38,829 bases of DNA, from positions 1-38,829 of IMG/VR virus record IMGVR_UViG_3300021364_000060. The stretch is one strand, 5' to 3'. Positions within the stretch are counted from its first letter, which is position 1. Every line of letters starts with the position of its first letter. Below are positions 25,522 to 34,018 of this stretch, piece by piece. Under the pieces are notes generated by a model, which was given only the letters and a program-made list of their open reading frames with translations, was not told the DNA's origin and searched no databases. Origin of the DNA: a virus. The position numbers were made by a program, and so were the translations under genes.

Positions 25522-27225
25522 TTACTGCGCAGGAGTTTCTGTGCCTGCGGCTGCTCCTTCTCCGCCTGCTGGTTCAGCGGCCGCTGCCGCTTCTGGTGCA
25601 GCATCTGCAGTTTGGTCTGCCGCTGCTGTTTCCATTCCACCTGGTGTGATACCTGCGCTTCTTAATTCGCCTGCGGCATCGCCTGGTGCTTGAATATTTG
25701 CAGCATTTTCTTCACGCCACAATCTTTCATTTTCTTTGATCTCTTCTTCAGTTAAACCAAGGTAACGTTTCATAGCAAAACGTTTTGATAAGAATGGAAC
25801 TTCTCCTAGTGCACCGTATAAGTTAGCACGAGTAGTATCAAGTTCTGCTTGTCTGTATGCTGCAAAGTTTTGTGGTGCAACAAATTTTAATTCAAATAGT
25901 GTTGGATCAATGTTATAACCATTGTTGTGTAACCAAAGTTTAAATTCTGTATCAAATGATTCTACGATACTTGATTGTAATCTTTCACAATACTTGTTGA
26001 AACGAAGTTCTTGAATATATGCTGTACCTACTTTTCCATCTGCAACTGTGTTAGGTTGTTCGTCAATTGCTGTTGGCAAATAACTTGCCGGAATACGTAA
26101 AGCACGGAATAACTTGTTAGTGAAGTAACGCAGATCAGTAATTTCACCTAGGTTAGTACCACCTGGTAGTGTTTCAACTTTAGAACCTCTACCTTCTGCT
26201 GTTTGTGGAAAAAAGTAATCTTCGTTAGTAGATAAAGGATTGTATGAAGCATCAATAACATTTGTACTTCCGCCTGTTTGTGACGGAATACGTCTTTGTT
26301 GAATTTCATTTTTAACTTTTTCAACAAAGCTCATTGCCATATGCGAAGGCATATTACCTACATCAACATAAAAAATTCTACGCTCTGGTGCACGTTGAAT
26401 ACGATAGATAATAATTGCATCTTCTAGTAATTCTTTTTGTTTGTATACTTTAAAAACACTTTCTAATAAACTGTTACCAAAAGGATAATTGTTATCTAAG
26501 CCTTCTGATAATGAAATGTGCATTATGTGTTTTGCATCAACAGTAATTTCATTTTGACCTTGATGGAATCTTGTTCCTGGAGGTTGTGCAGCAGTTCCTA
26601 CCATACCTCTACCAAAACCACCACCACTTGTATAAGATGTCGTTCCACTCGGTGAAGTATTTGTTGTTCCGTGTGGAGTAGTTGCTACAAGATCTTTGAA
26701 ATTAAAATTAATATCTCTTATAACATACTGCTCGGGAATCTTTCCTTCGGATTCGTTAACAATAATTTTTGACACTTTGGCCTGATCCACATATAAAAGT
26801 TTTTTAGTTTCTGGATCACGGATAAAAAAACAGTCGCCATACTTAAATGCATTCCTTACAATTCTAAAAATTCTAGTTTCAAACTGTTGTTGTTTTGCCC
26901 ATTTCTGTAATGCTTCTCTTAGAAGTTTTGTTTCAGTTCCAGTTGGTTGGCCTCTAAATCCAAAATTAAATGGGGTTGTGTTTTCGCTTTTACCTGTACA
27001 AAATTCTGCAATAATATCCAAAGCAGCATTTACTTCAGAATCCATATCCATTGTATCATATTGCATATAACGTTCAATTCTATTTGGTGCGCCAGCATAT
27101 ACATCAGGAAGATAAGAAGAATAGTTTGCTCTAGCAGGACCTGGTCTGCCACCACCGCTAATTGGACTGTATGAACCGCTTTGATTTTCTGTGTTAACAG
27201 GTGTAAAGTATTTTTTCCAACTCAT
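25522..27225 (-). CDS. 20: Portal vertex protein gp20
   Basis: A 567-residue T4-type portal protein, the dodecameric ring through which DNA enters and to which the tail attaches. Family sequences are clear: IERYMQYDTMDMDSEVNAALDIIAEF (about 50-75), YGDCFFIRD (about 130), LPGGTNLGEITDLRYFTNKLFRALRIPASYL (about 355-385) and RFNKYCERLQSSIVESFDTEFKLWL (about 405-430). The last 70 residues are Ala/Glu/Gly/Pro-rich and probably flexible. Length is close to T4 gp20 (524 aa). It is followed by the small core genes and gp21-gp23, in T4 order. Preceded by a weak GGA ribosome site 13 nt after the tape-measure-like gene. Confidence 0.97.
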   Translation of the reverse strand: MSWKKYFTPVNTENQSGSYSPISGGGRPGPARANYSSYLPDVYAGAPNRIERYMQYDTMDMDSEVNAALDIIAEFCTGKSENTTPFNFGFRGQPTGTETKLLREALQKWAKQQQFETRIFRIVRNAFKYGDCFFIRDPETKKLLYVDQAKVSKIIVNESEGKIPEQYVIRDINFNFKDLVATTPHGTTNTSPSGTTSYTSGGGFGRGMVGTAAQPPGTRFHQGQNEITVDAKHIMHISLSEGLDNNYPFGNSLLESVFKVYKQKELLEDAIIIYRIQRAPERRIFYVDVGNMPSHMAMSFVEKVKNEIQQRRIPSQTGGSTNVIDASYNPLSTNEDYFFPQTAEGRGSKVETLPGGTNLGEITDLRYFTNKLFRALRIPASYLPTAIDEQPNTVADGKVGTAYIQELRFNKYCERLQSSIVESFDTEFKLWLHNNGYNIDPTLFELKFVAPQNFAAYRQAELDTTRANLYGALGEVPFLSKRFAMKRYLGLTEEEIKENERLWREENAANIQAPGDAAGELRSAGITPGGMETAAADQTADAAPEAAAAAEPAGGEGAAAGTETPAQ

Positions 27226-27238
27226 TTATTTTTCCAAT

Positions 27239-29971
27239 TTAAATATCCCAACCGTCAAATTGCATTCTTTTTGCTTCACTTAACTGTGCTCTAAGTAAAG
27301 CATTTCCTTGACGTTGTAGTGTTATTAATTCTTCAACATTAGTATTTAATATATTAAGAGGATTACCTGCGTTGGAACTGGCTACTGATCCAGGTGCTGT
27401 TGATCCTGATGATGTAGTTGTAGGAGTAGTTGCTGTTCCTGGTGCAGTAGTACCAGTTGTAGTTTCTGCTGTTGCATCAGGTGTTAGAGCATTTGTTCCT
27501 ACGGTAGCATTTTGAGTTGTACTAGTTGTCGGTAACGATGCTTCTAAATAACTGTTTTGGCTATCAATTTCATTTTGAAGAACAGCAAGACTATTACTGT
27601 AATCCAATTCGCCGCCACTGATTGCGTTATTCTTTTCTTCCAGTGTATTGGCTGCATCTCTACCAATCTGTTCATACTGTCCAATTAGACCTCGCCCTGC
27701 TCTATCACCAAAATCAGTGATGGACTCCCAGGCTCTTGCACTTGAAGCATTTATTTGTTCTTGAAGTTGTGCTTGGCTAGCATTATGTAGTTCTAATTGT
27801 TGTGCCTGATATGCTTCTCTTTCTGCTACACTTTCTTGTATATTTCCTGATAGTCTATTAATGTAGTTTACACTTCTTTCGTTTAGAGCATCTTGTCTAC
27901 TATCAAGTTCAGCACGACGTCTTGCCCAATCTTCTTCTTCTTCGGCAGTGTCGTTCCAACTCATTAGTTCTTCGACCCAGATTTTCATCCTTTGGAAACT
28001 GATAGACAGTTGTTCAAGACCAATTCTAAACGGTTCGATGATATCATCTAGACTTCTAAATGCATCAAACACACTAGAAACTTTGTCATACAACCAACTA
28101 AAGATTTCGATAACTGGCGAAACAAAATTATACAGTGTTTGGAATATAGGAGTAATATATTCTCCAATCATATTTCCAAAGTCTGCTATCTTTTGACCGA
28201 TCCAACTGAATATTCCGCCGGCTGCTTCAATAGGTGGAATTAGAACAGTCTGGAAGAAGTCAGCAACTGAACTGATCATTCTTCCCATAAAGTCTATGGC
28301 CGGTTGGAAGAAACTCTTGACGTGGTATACAACTTCATTGAATACGTAAAGTAGTTTTTGACCTACCAATTCATATACTGCATTGAATACATTTGCTACG
28401 CCTTCTAGTAGAGATCCTAGATATCTCAACGGTGGCATTACTATATTTCCTATAATAAATCCAAGTGTATCAAGTGCTGGCCCTAGCACTGTTCCTATTA
28501 TACTAATTACAGGTTTTATTACCATTGCAAAAACTTCAAACACAGGCATAACCACAGTTCTAATCAGTGAAGTTAATCCTTCAAACATACTCATCATTGA
28601 ATCTAGTAATCCTGTGCTTTGTAAAAAGTTTAGGAATTCGATAGAAATTTCATTAACTCTTCGTCTCATTGATTCAAAACCTTGAATAACTCCGTCGCTT
28701 ACTGCAACTTGTTCATTCTGTGAGTTGGTTGCATTAGTTAACGCATCTCTTTGTATGTTTGCAGCATCAACTACTCTCATATACGTGTCGCCTAGGTCTC
28801 TGTTGAATCTACCTTGGTCTCTGTACTGTGTTCTTCTTTCTTGACCTTCAGCCTGCATTATGTTCTGTAGTTCTTGTTGCATACCTGCGGTAATAGTACC
28901 ACCTTGTTCTGTTATTCTTGCAAACTCCTGCATCTTTGCTGCTGAACGAGGCATAAGTGCTGCAAACTCTTCCGATTCTTTTGTTGTCGCTGTACCAGTT
29001 GAAATAATATCTTTAGCAACACCTTGTAGTCCTTCTGGCAATCCGGTAATGGTATTTCTTAATGCATCTGCCTGTTCAACTCCAAGTCCAGCAACAGTTG
29101 CTTGGAACTGTGCATCTCGTAAAAGTTTTGCCTGGTTTTCTTCAATCTGTTCGCGTTCTTGTCCTGTTGCTTTAGCAAGTTTGTCAATTTCTCTCATATA
29201 GTTTGCAGAACGTGCTGCAAGTTGACTGGTACTCATATTTTGAAGTTTGCCTGTTTGTCCTACAATTTTTGAGTATCTTGACATACCAACACTGACCTGT
29301 TCAGAAGTAAATCCAAGTGCATTCAATTGCGACATCATTCCTGATGTACGCATTTCTTTTGAAAGCATTTCAAAACGTCTACGTCCTGATTCAACATCTC
29401 CGCCTAGTAGCCTAAATGCTTCTCCATTTGAAGCAACAAATTTTGCATATTGGTCAAGAGTCATACCAGCACCTGCCGCAGCACGTGTCATATTCTGTAC
29501 TTGACCTCCAAAACTTGCTCCTGATGCTGATGCAGATTGAACAGCATCAACCATTTTTTCTGTGGCTGCTGCTACTTTTCCAAATACTCCTCCAAGGATA
29601 GGAATGCTTTGTGCTGCTTTGGTTACATTATTATCTAGTTCTGCGATATTGGAAATAACATTAACAGCCATTTCCCCAACTTTAACAAATGCAGCACCTA
29701 GGTTAAGAGCTCCTGCACCAAGTTTGGCAAATCCTGCAACTAGTTTGCCGGCCTTTTGTCCAACGGCATTCATTAGACCGCCTTGTTTTTTAGCCGCTTT
29801 TCCTAAAGGACTGTTTTCGCCGATAACTTTATCGGCACCACCACCGCCTGCGGCACCGCCGCCGCCTTGGCCTCGTTTGAGTACTTTTAAAATATCCTGT
29901 AAAGTTTTCTCTGTAGCCGCATTGTTTGCTTCTATGAGTCCAACTCCTGGAATATCTACTGTGACTGCCAT
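27239..29971 (-). CDS. Tape-measure-like tail protein (910 aa)
   Basis: Starts MAVTVDIPGVGLIEANNAAT, then a Gly-rich linker (residues about 35-46). A long Ala/Gly/Met-rich helical part runs to about 430 (for example KLVAGFAKLGAGALNLGAAF; SGASFGGQVQNMTRAAAGAG). About 440-670 is a series of hydrophobic/amphipathic segments (LIRTVVMPVFEVFAMVIKPV, ISIIGTVLGPALDTLGFIIG) of the kind seen in phage tape-measure proteins. Next comes a charged coiled-coil (about 690-800) and a Thr/Ser/Ala-rich low-complexity tail. No lytic domain is evident. It is longer than T4 gp29 (590 aa). Transcribed divergently from the gp26-like gene. Tape-measure function is inferred from architecture and neighbours; it could also be an ejected virion protein. 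Confidence 0.65.
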   Translation of the reverse strand: MAVTVDIPGVGLIEANNAATEKTLQDILKVLKRGQGGGGAAGGGGADKVIGENSPLGKAAKKQGGLMNAVGQKAGKLVAGFAKLGAGALNLGAAFVKVGEMAVNVISNIAELDNNVTKAAQSIPILGGVFGKVAAATEKMVDAVQSASASGASFGGQVQNMTRAAAGAGMTLDQYAKFVASNGEAFRLLGGDVESGRRRFEMLSKEMRTSGMMSQLNALGFTSEQVSVGMSRYSKIVGQTGKLQNMSTSQLAARSANYMREIDKLAKATGQEREQIEENQAKLLRDAQFQATVAGLGVEQADALRNTITGLPEGLQGVAKDIISTGTATTKESEEFAALMPRSAAKMQEFARITEQGGTITAGMQQELQNIMQAEGQERRTQYRDQGRFNRDLGDTYMRVVDAANIQRDALTNATNSQNEQVAVSDGVIQGFESMRRRVNEISIEFLNFLQSTGLLDSMMSMFEGLTSLIRTVVMPVFEVFAMVIKPVISIIGTVLGPALDTLGFIIGNIVMPPLRYLGSLLEGVANVFNAVYELVGQKLLYVFNEVVYHVKSFFQPAIDFMGRMISSVADFFQTVLIPPIEAAGGIFSWIGQKIADFGNMIGEYITPIFQTLYNFVSPVIEIFSWLYDKVSSVFDAFRSLDDIIEPFRIGLEQLSISFQRMKIWVEELMSWNDTAEEEEDWARRRAELDSRQDALNERSVNYINRLSGNIQESVAEREAYQAQQLELHNASQAQLQEQINASSARAWESITDFGDRAGRGLIGQYEQIGRDAANTLEEKNNAISGGELDYSNSLAVLQNEIDSQNSYLEASLPTTSTTQNATVGTNALTPDATAETTTGTTAPGTATTPTTTSSGSTAPGSVASSNAGNPLNILNTNVEELITLQRQGNALLRAQLSEAKRMQFDGWDI

Positions 29972-29997
29972 TCTTTAAAATCCTGGTTAAATGCGCA

Positions 29998-30030
29998 TAT
30001 AAATACGTTTACTATATAATGTATTTATTA
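29998..30030. promoter_or_regulatory. Divergent late-promoter-like pair
   Basis: In the 69-nt gap between divergent genes the plus strand has TATAAATAC (29998-30006), the exact T4 late core, 35 nt before the gp26-like ATG. The minus strand has TAATAAATAC (30021-30030), 50 nt before the 910-aa gene's ATG. The two elements overlap the opposite gene's leader, so each promoter lies downstream of the other's start region. Confidence 0.6.
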
Positions 30031-30040
30031 GGAGAAAACT

Positions 30041-30919
30041 ATGGCGGATGAACTTCCAAAGGTGGAAATTACCCACACACCAAAAAAGGTAAACCCGCTT
30101 GCCAATTATTATAGACAGCCTAAACTGTATATCAAGTTGCCAAGCAAAGGCCAATATTACCCACAAGGTGCACTAGATGTAGCAGAAAATGGCGACTATG
30201 CTGTTTATGCTATGACAGCAAAAGACGAATTAATGCTTAAAACACCAGATGCTTTGTTATCTGGAGAAAGCACAGTACAAGTAATCAAAAGTTGTATACC
30301 TGCAATTACTGATCCTTGGCAAATGCCTACAATTGATGTTGATGCAGCATTGATTGCTATTAGAATTGCAACTTACGGAGAATCAATGGATGTTACAGGA
30401 ACTTGCCCAAACTGTAAAGAAGAAAGCAAGTACAGTATTCCTTTAACAAGTATGCTTAACAAAGCACAGGCATTTGATTGGCAGCCTGTAGTTGATGCAG
30501 ACCCATTGGTTATTAAGATTAAACCTTACAACTATCAAATGCTTACAAAAACAAATATCAAAGCATTAGAGCAGCAAAGAATTTTAAGTATCGTAAACAA
30601 TGACGAAATGTCAGAAGAAGAAAAACTTAAAAGATTCAATGAAAGTTTTGTCAAACTTACAGAACTAACAGTTGACACTTTGGCTAATGTAGTTGAAAGC
30701 ATTACATCGCCTGAGGGTGAAGTAACTGATAGAGAAGAAATTAGAAACTTTATGAACAATGCTCCTAAGGAGATTTTTGACAAAGTACAACAGGCTGTAG
30801 GCGAACTCAAAGAAAAAATTGAAATGCCACCGCAAACATCAAAATGCGAAAGTTGTGAAAAAGATTTCACAATGCCTATTACACTGGATCAATCAAATTT
30901 TTTCGCCGGCAGATCCTGA
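30041..30919 (+). CDS. 26: Baseplate hub protein gp26-like (zero frame)
   Basis: A 292-residue protein of the T4 gp26-type baseplate family. Visible features: PKLYIKLPSKGQYYP (residues 27-41), SCIPAI..PWQMPTIDVDAALIAIRIATYG (about 84-113), and two CxxC pairs (C122/C125 in TGTCPNCKEE and C269/C272 in KCESCEKDF) that likely bind zinc. The central part is helical and acidic (DEMSEEEKLKRFNESF). Ribosome site TTAGGAGAA. It is the only clear plus-strand gene here and is divergent from the tape-measure-like gene. At its last codons (AAT TTT TTC) it carries two canonical -1 slippery heptamers, so a share of ribosomes may make a longer product (see next entry). In T4, gp26 acts with gp51 in hub assembly. 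Confidence 0.85.
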   Translation: MADELPKVEITHTPKKVNPLANYYRQPKLYIKLPSKGQYYPQGALDVAENGDYAVYAMTAKDELMLKTPDALLSGESTVQVIKSCIPAITDPWQMPTIDVDAALIAIRIATYGESMDVTGTCPNCKEESKYSIPLTSMLNKAQAFDWQPVVDADPLVIKIKPYNYQMLTKTNIKALEQQRILSIVNNDEMSEEEKLKRFNESFVKLTELTVDTLANVVESITSPEGEVTDREEIRNFMNNAPKEIFDKVQQAVGELKEKIEMPPQTSKCESCEKDFTMPITLDQSNFFAGRS

Positions 30920-30926
30920 CCCTGCC
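30895..30926 (+). promoter_or_regulatory. Tandem -1 slippery heptamers plus hairpin
   Basis: In the zero frame the codons TCA AAT TTT TTC contain A-AAT-TTT (30895-30901) and T-TTT-TTC (30898-30904). Both fit X-XXY-YYZ exactly. A small GC-rich hairpin, GGCAG (30908-30912) with CTGCC (30922-30926), starts 3 nt after the second heptamer. The zero-frame stop follows at 30917-30919. Confidence 0.65.
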
Positions 30927-31131
30927 CGTATCAGAGATCGTTGAACTTTCCTCTAAGATGGATAAAGAGGCTAGGGCACTTAAAAAAGAATGTCTCAAAA
31001 TCTGTTGGTTTATGAGAGGTATGAACTATTCAGATGTTATCTATCTTAGTTGGGAAGAACGAGAAATTGTTGGCGAAATAATCAAAGAAAATTTAGAAAC
31101 AACCAAAAAAACTTCACTGCCTTTTTTCTAG
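30898..31131 (+). CDS. -1 frame extension of gp26-like gene (gp51-position / chaperone-like)
   Basis: In the -1 frame the sequence is open from the slippery site to a TAG at 31129-31131 and encodes 75 codons after the slip: RRQILTLPVSEIVELSSKM, then KKECLKICWFMRGMNYSDV, LSWEEREIVGEIIKEN, ending TSLPFF. The sequence looks like real protein and fills the interval exactly to the stop of the convergent gene. The only in-frame ATG (30958-30960) has no Shine-Dalgarno before it, which argues for frameshifting, giving a 363-residue fusion. It lies where gene 51 follows 26 in T4, and its 'W.....Y.....L.W.ERE.I...I.E' run is of the tail-assembly-chaperone type. Independent initiation by coupling is the alternative. 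Confidence 0.6.
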   Translation, partial: FFRRQILTLPVSEIVELSSKMDKEARALKKECLKICWFMRGMNYSDVIYLSWEEREIVGEIIKENLETTKKTSLPFF

Positions 31132-33710
31132 GCTGCTAATTTATTTTTAACTTGATCAATAACTTCTGGACCTGCTTGTTTAATTTGTTTGGCAAGTGCA
31201 GGTAAGTCTACGCCTGTGGCTGGAGCAGTTCCAGTCTGTGCTGTGTTTTGACCAGTCTGTGCTGTGTTCTGATCGCCGCCACCTTGTGGTGTAGTTGTAG
31301 TATCTGTTCCAGTATCAGTTGCTGGTGTTTCGCCACCTTGTTGAGCAGTGTCAGTTCCTGTTTGTGTATCTGTTGTAGGAGGTGTTTCTCCGTCTTGTGG
31401 TGCAGTTGTAACATTATCACCTTGATCACCGCTTGTTGACGCTGTATTCGTGTCTGTGGCACCATCTGTGCTTGTTTGTTCGGTGTCGCTGACAATATTA
31501 GTTCTTAAAACTGGATATGCTTGATTTGCACCTTGATTTGGATTGTTTACAACACTTATTGAATCTGTTTTTCCATTTGGACCTTTTTCAGGATCTACAA
31601 TGTATCCAATTTTTTCTTCACCAGTTTTGGCATTTTTGAATGTAACCTTTTCGCCTTTTTTCATTGTAGCCGCTGTGGAAGTATTTCCTGTTTGCGTGCC
31701 GGCTTGTGTATCATCAGTTGTTGCTGGATCATCGCCGCCTGCATTAGTATCCGCTGCTCCTGTGTCAGTAGTGTCTGAACCACCGTCACCTGCTGTTGAA
31801 TCTGTAGGAGCATCTGCATTTGTTTCTGCATCCGCTGCACCTGGATCTTGATCACCGTCTGGTGCATCTGTTGCTGCTGGAACTTCAATCTTCATTGAAT
31901 CGTAAGTTCCTTTAATAACATCATCTGCAACACCTAGTCCTTTAATAACATTGTATACTTCTGCACTGTCTGTAGGTGAGCCTGCTTTCTTCCAAGCATT
32001 CATTAATTTTTCTGCTGTTACTTTTGTGGTAACTTGTTTTGCTGCGCCTGCAATTGCACCGCCTGCTGCCTTAGCACCTTTAGCAACTGCGCCGCCTACT
32101 GCCTTGGCACCAGTTTTTAATGCGGTGCCTACTTTGCCTGCTGCACCTTTAAGTGCATCTAATGGTCCTTCATTTAAATTCTGTCTGTGATAGTATGACA
32201 CTGCATCAAACACACTTTCAAACATCAGTTTGTTTTCTAACATATGTGTGTTTACTCGTTCAACTCTGTTGAACAGCATATAAATCTGTCCTTCAGAAAG
32301 TCTTTTTACTTTGTAGTCAATTGATTCTTCTGCTTTTGCAGGTGCTTCTCCGGCGCCAACAACCTTTTTATCTTGCAACGCTATACTCATCGCAACCGCT
32401 GATGCTGCTGCACCAATTGATTTAGCAAGGTCCTGTTTGAATGTATCAACTACTACATCAATACCTGCTTTGGAAGAGGAACCTTCACCTGTATATTCAT
32501 TCATAAACTGAAATAATTTTTCAGTATCTTCGTCTGATAAGTTTGCTTTATCGATAGCATCCCACACCGGATGAGATGGTTGAGTACTAACTTCTTGTAC
32601 TGCAAATACCGGATCACCATTAGCATCAACACCTTCAATTGTAACAGAACTTGTAAACTTAATCGGTGGCTCAATGCCTCCCACGCTTGTGCTAACTTCT
32701 GATTTAAATTGATCGCCTACTTTTATTTCTGCACCATCTGGTAGTGTTGTTGTTCCTAGTTCAGGAGCGTCACCTGTCCAAGACGTTGCGCTAGATTCAT
32801 TTGCTGAAATGCTTTGCCCCATAAATTCTGCATCTGCCATTCCTTTTTCCATTTGGAACATCTTTTGCAACTGATCAGGATCAATACCTTTTGATTTTGC
32901 CCATTCAGCAACTTCAGGTGCTATGTCTGGTTCTGCGTCAAAATTAATGCCTGCTTTTTTAAGTTGATCTGCACTTACAGGTTCTGCTTTAACCGTTTCA
33001 ACAGTTGAAGCATTTGTAGCACCTGCATCGGGAGAATCTCCCCCAGGACCGTCTGCGCCCGCAGTTGCATCGCCTGATTTGTCAACACCAACGTCAGTTG
33101 TGGTTGTTGTGTCTCTTTGTAGATCCTGTCCTTCAAGGCCAGCGTGATCTGCTAGTGCATCTCTGCCGCCTAGCTCATTAATTTTATCACTTATTTCTGA
33201 AAACTCTGCTTTGAATACTTCTAGTTCTTCGCCTGAAACATTTTTAAGTGCTGTTTCTAGTGCATTCTGTGTTTTAAGTAGATCTTCTGCTGCTTCAGGT
33301 GAAAGATTTTCAATGCTTGTGGCCTTCATTCCTTCCAACGCACCTACATCAATTGACTGTCCGTCACTGGCAATAAGTGTTTGTGCAACATCTGGATCAA
33401 CCAAGTCACCAATTAGTTCAATGCCAGCACCAATACCAGCACCAGCAACACCTGTCATTGCTGACTTACCGATTGCTGTTGAGAGATCTTTGCCTTGAAG
33501 AACATCTTTGGTTGCTCGTGCAAGGAAACCGCCTACTAAACCGCCTAGTGGTCCGCCTGCTAGTGCAGCCGCTGCTGTTAGAATTGCAACTGCAACACTG
33601 GCTTTTCCTGGATTTTCTTTTGCCCAGTCACTTACTGCTTTTACGCCTTGAACTACTTTTGAATCTTTGTCGCCAATTTTAGTTTTTAGTTCGTTAAACT
33701 TGGCATCCAT
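31128..33710 (-). CDS. Large Ala/Gly-rich virion protein, probable internal head protein (860 aa from inner ATG)
   Basis: The frame is open upstream to 33962 and the real gene probably begins at 34018 (next entry). Visible parts from the inner ATG: KENPGKASVAVAILTAAAALAGGPLGGLVGGFLARA (about 33-67, a possible membrane-active segment); acidic middle regions; RLSEGQIYMLFNRVERVNTHMLENKLMFESVF and RQNLNEGPLDALKG (about 490-545), each with an L-x-E site of the gp21 type; Ala/Gly/Lys-rich helices (GAKAVGGAVAKGAKAAGGAI); and a C-terminal 200 residues of Thr/Asp/Gln/Gly low complexity (QNTAQTG repeats). I relate it to large structural proteins of marine T4-like phages. A head-packaged, ejected protein is inferred. 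Its stop overlaps the stop of the convergent gp26 extension within CTAG. Confidence 0.7.
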   Translation of the reverse strand: MDAKFNELKTKIGDKDSKVVQGVKAVSDWAKENPGKASVAVAILTAAAALAGGPLGGLVGGFLARATKDVLQGKDLSTAIGKSAMTGVAGAGIGAGIELIGDLVDPDVAQTLIASDGQSIDVGALEGMKATSIENLSPEAAEDLLKTQNALETALKNVSGEELEVFKAEFSEISDKINELGGRDALADHAGLEGQDLQRDTTTTTDVGVDKSGDATAGADGPGGDSPDAGATNASTVETVKAEPVSADQLKKAGINFDAEPDIAPEVAEWAKSKGIDPDQLQKMFQMEKGMADAEFMGQSISANESSATSWTGDAPELGTTTLPDGAEIKVGDQFKSEVSTSVGGIEPPIKFTSSVTIEGVDANGDPVFAVQEVSTQPSHPVWDAIDKANLSDEDTEKLFQFMNEYTGEGSSSKAGIDVVVDTFKQDLAKSIGAAASAVAMSIALQDKKVVGAGEAPAKAEESIDYKVKRLSEGQIYMLFNRVERVNTHMLENKLMFESVFDAVSYYHRQNLNEGPLDALKGAAGKVGTALKTGAKAVGGAVAKGAKAAGGAIAGAAKQVTTKVTAEKLMNAWKKAGSPTDSAEVYNVIKGLGVADDVIKGTYDSMKIEVPAATDAPDGDQDPGAADAETNADAPTDSTAGDGGSDTTDTGAADTNAGGDDPATTDDTQAGTQTGNTSTAATMKKGEKVTFKNAKTGEEKIGYIVDPEKGPNGKTDSISVVNNPNQGANQAYPVLRTNIVSDTEQTSTDGATDTNTASTSGDQGDNVTTAPQDGETPPTTDTQTGTDTAQQGGETPATDTGTDTTTTPQGGGDQNTAQTGQNTAQTGTAPATGVDLPALAKQIKQAGPEVIDQVKNKLAA

Positions 33711-34018
33711 ATTTTGAACTGGACCTGCACTCTTAATTGCAGCCCCTAGTTTATCAATTTCTGCTTTGATTTGACCTGCTGCATTTTTAACAGCATCTGT
33801 GCCTTTACCTATTGCTGTTCTATTATCTCCAGCAGCGGTTGCACCTTGTTCAATGCTAGTAAATAGTTGATTAATTTGATCTGCTGTTAGGTTTGCTTCA
33901 AGAACAATGCGCTCAACATTTTTTACAAAAGGATAAATACCTTTTGTTCTAATAGTAGCATTTCAGGATCGTTCCATCCTTCAGTAATATATTTTTTTTG
34001 TAATTGTTCTATTCTCAT
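33711..34018 (-). other. N-terminal extension of the large virion protein, split between two frames
   Basis: The upstream gene's TAA (34018-34020) overlaps an ATG (34016-34018) as TAATG, a translational-coupling junction. From this ATG the sequence reads MRIEQLQKKYITEGWNDPE and stops after 31 codons (33923). The frame of the downstream 860-aa protein is open from 33962 and reads KGIYPFVKNVERIVLEANL then ADQINQLFTSIEQGAT and NRTAIGKGTDAV, continuous to 33710. The two frames overlap by about 40 nt and differ by -1. No canonical slippery heptamer is present in the overlap; AAAA and TTTT runs are. So this is either a one-base sequence error or mutation, or an unusual recoding site. Confidence 0.65.

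Noticed and set aside
25514-25524. TAATAAATAAG on the minus strand as a late promoter for the 79-aa gene
   Set aside because: It contains the gp20 stop codon and ends only about 4 nt from the next ATG, too close to serve as its promoter; probably a chance match in stop-rich sequence.
29562-29978. Plus-strand frame of 138 codons opposite the tape-measure-like gene
   Set aside because: Pro/Ala-rich shadow of an Ala/Gly-rich gene, without ribosome site; it also runs into the divergent promoter region.
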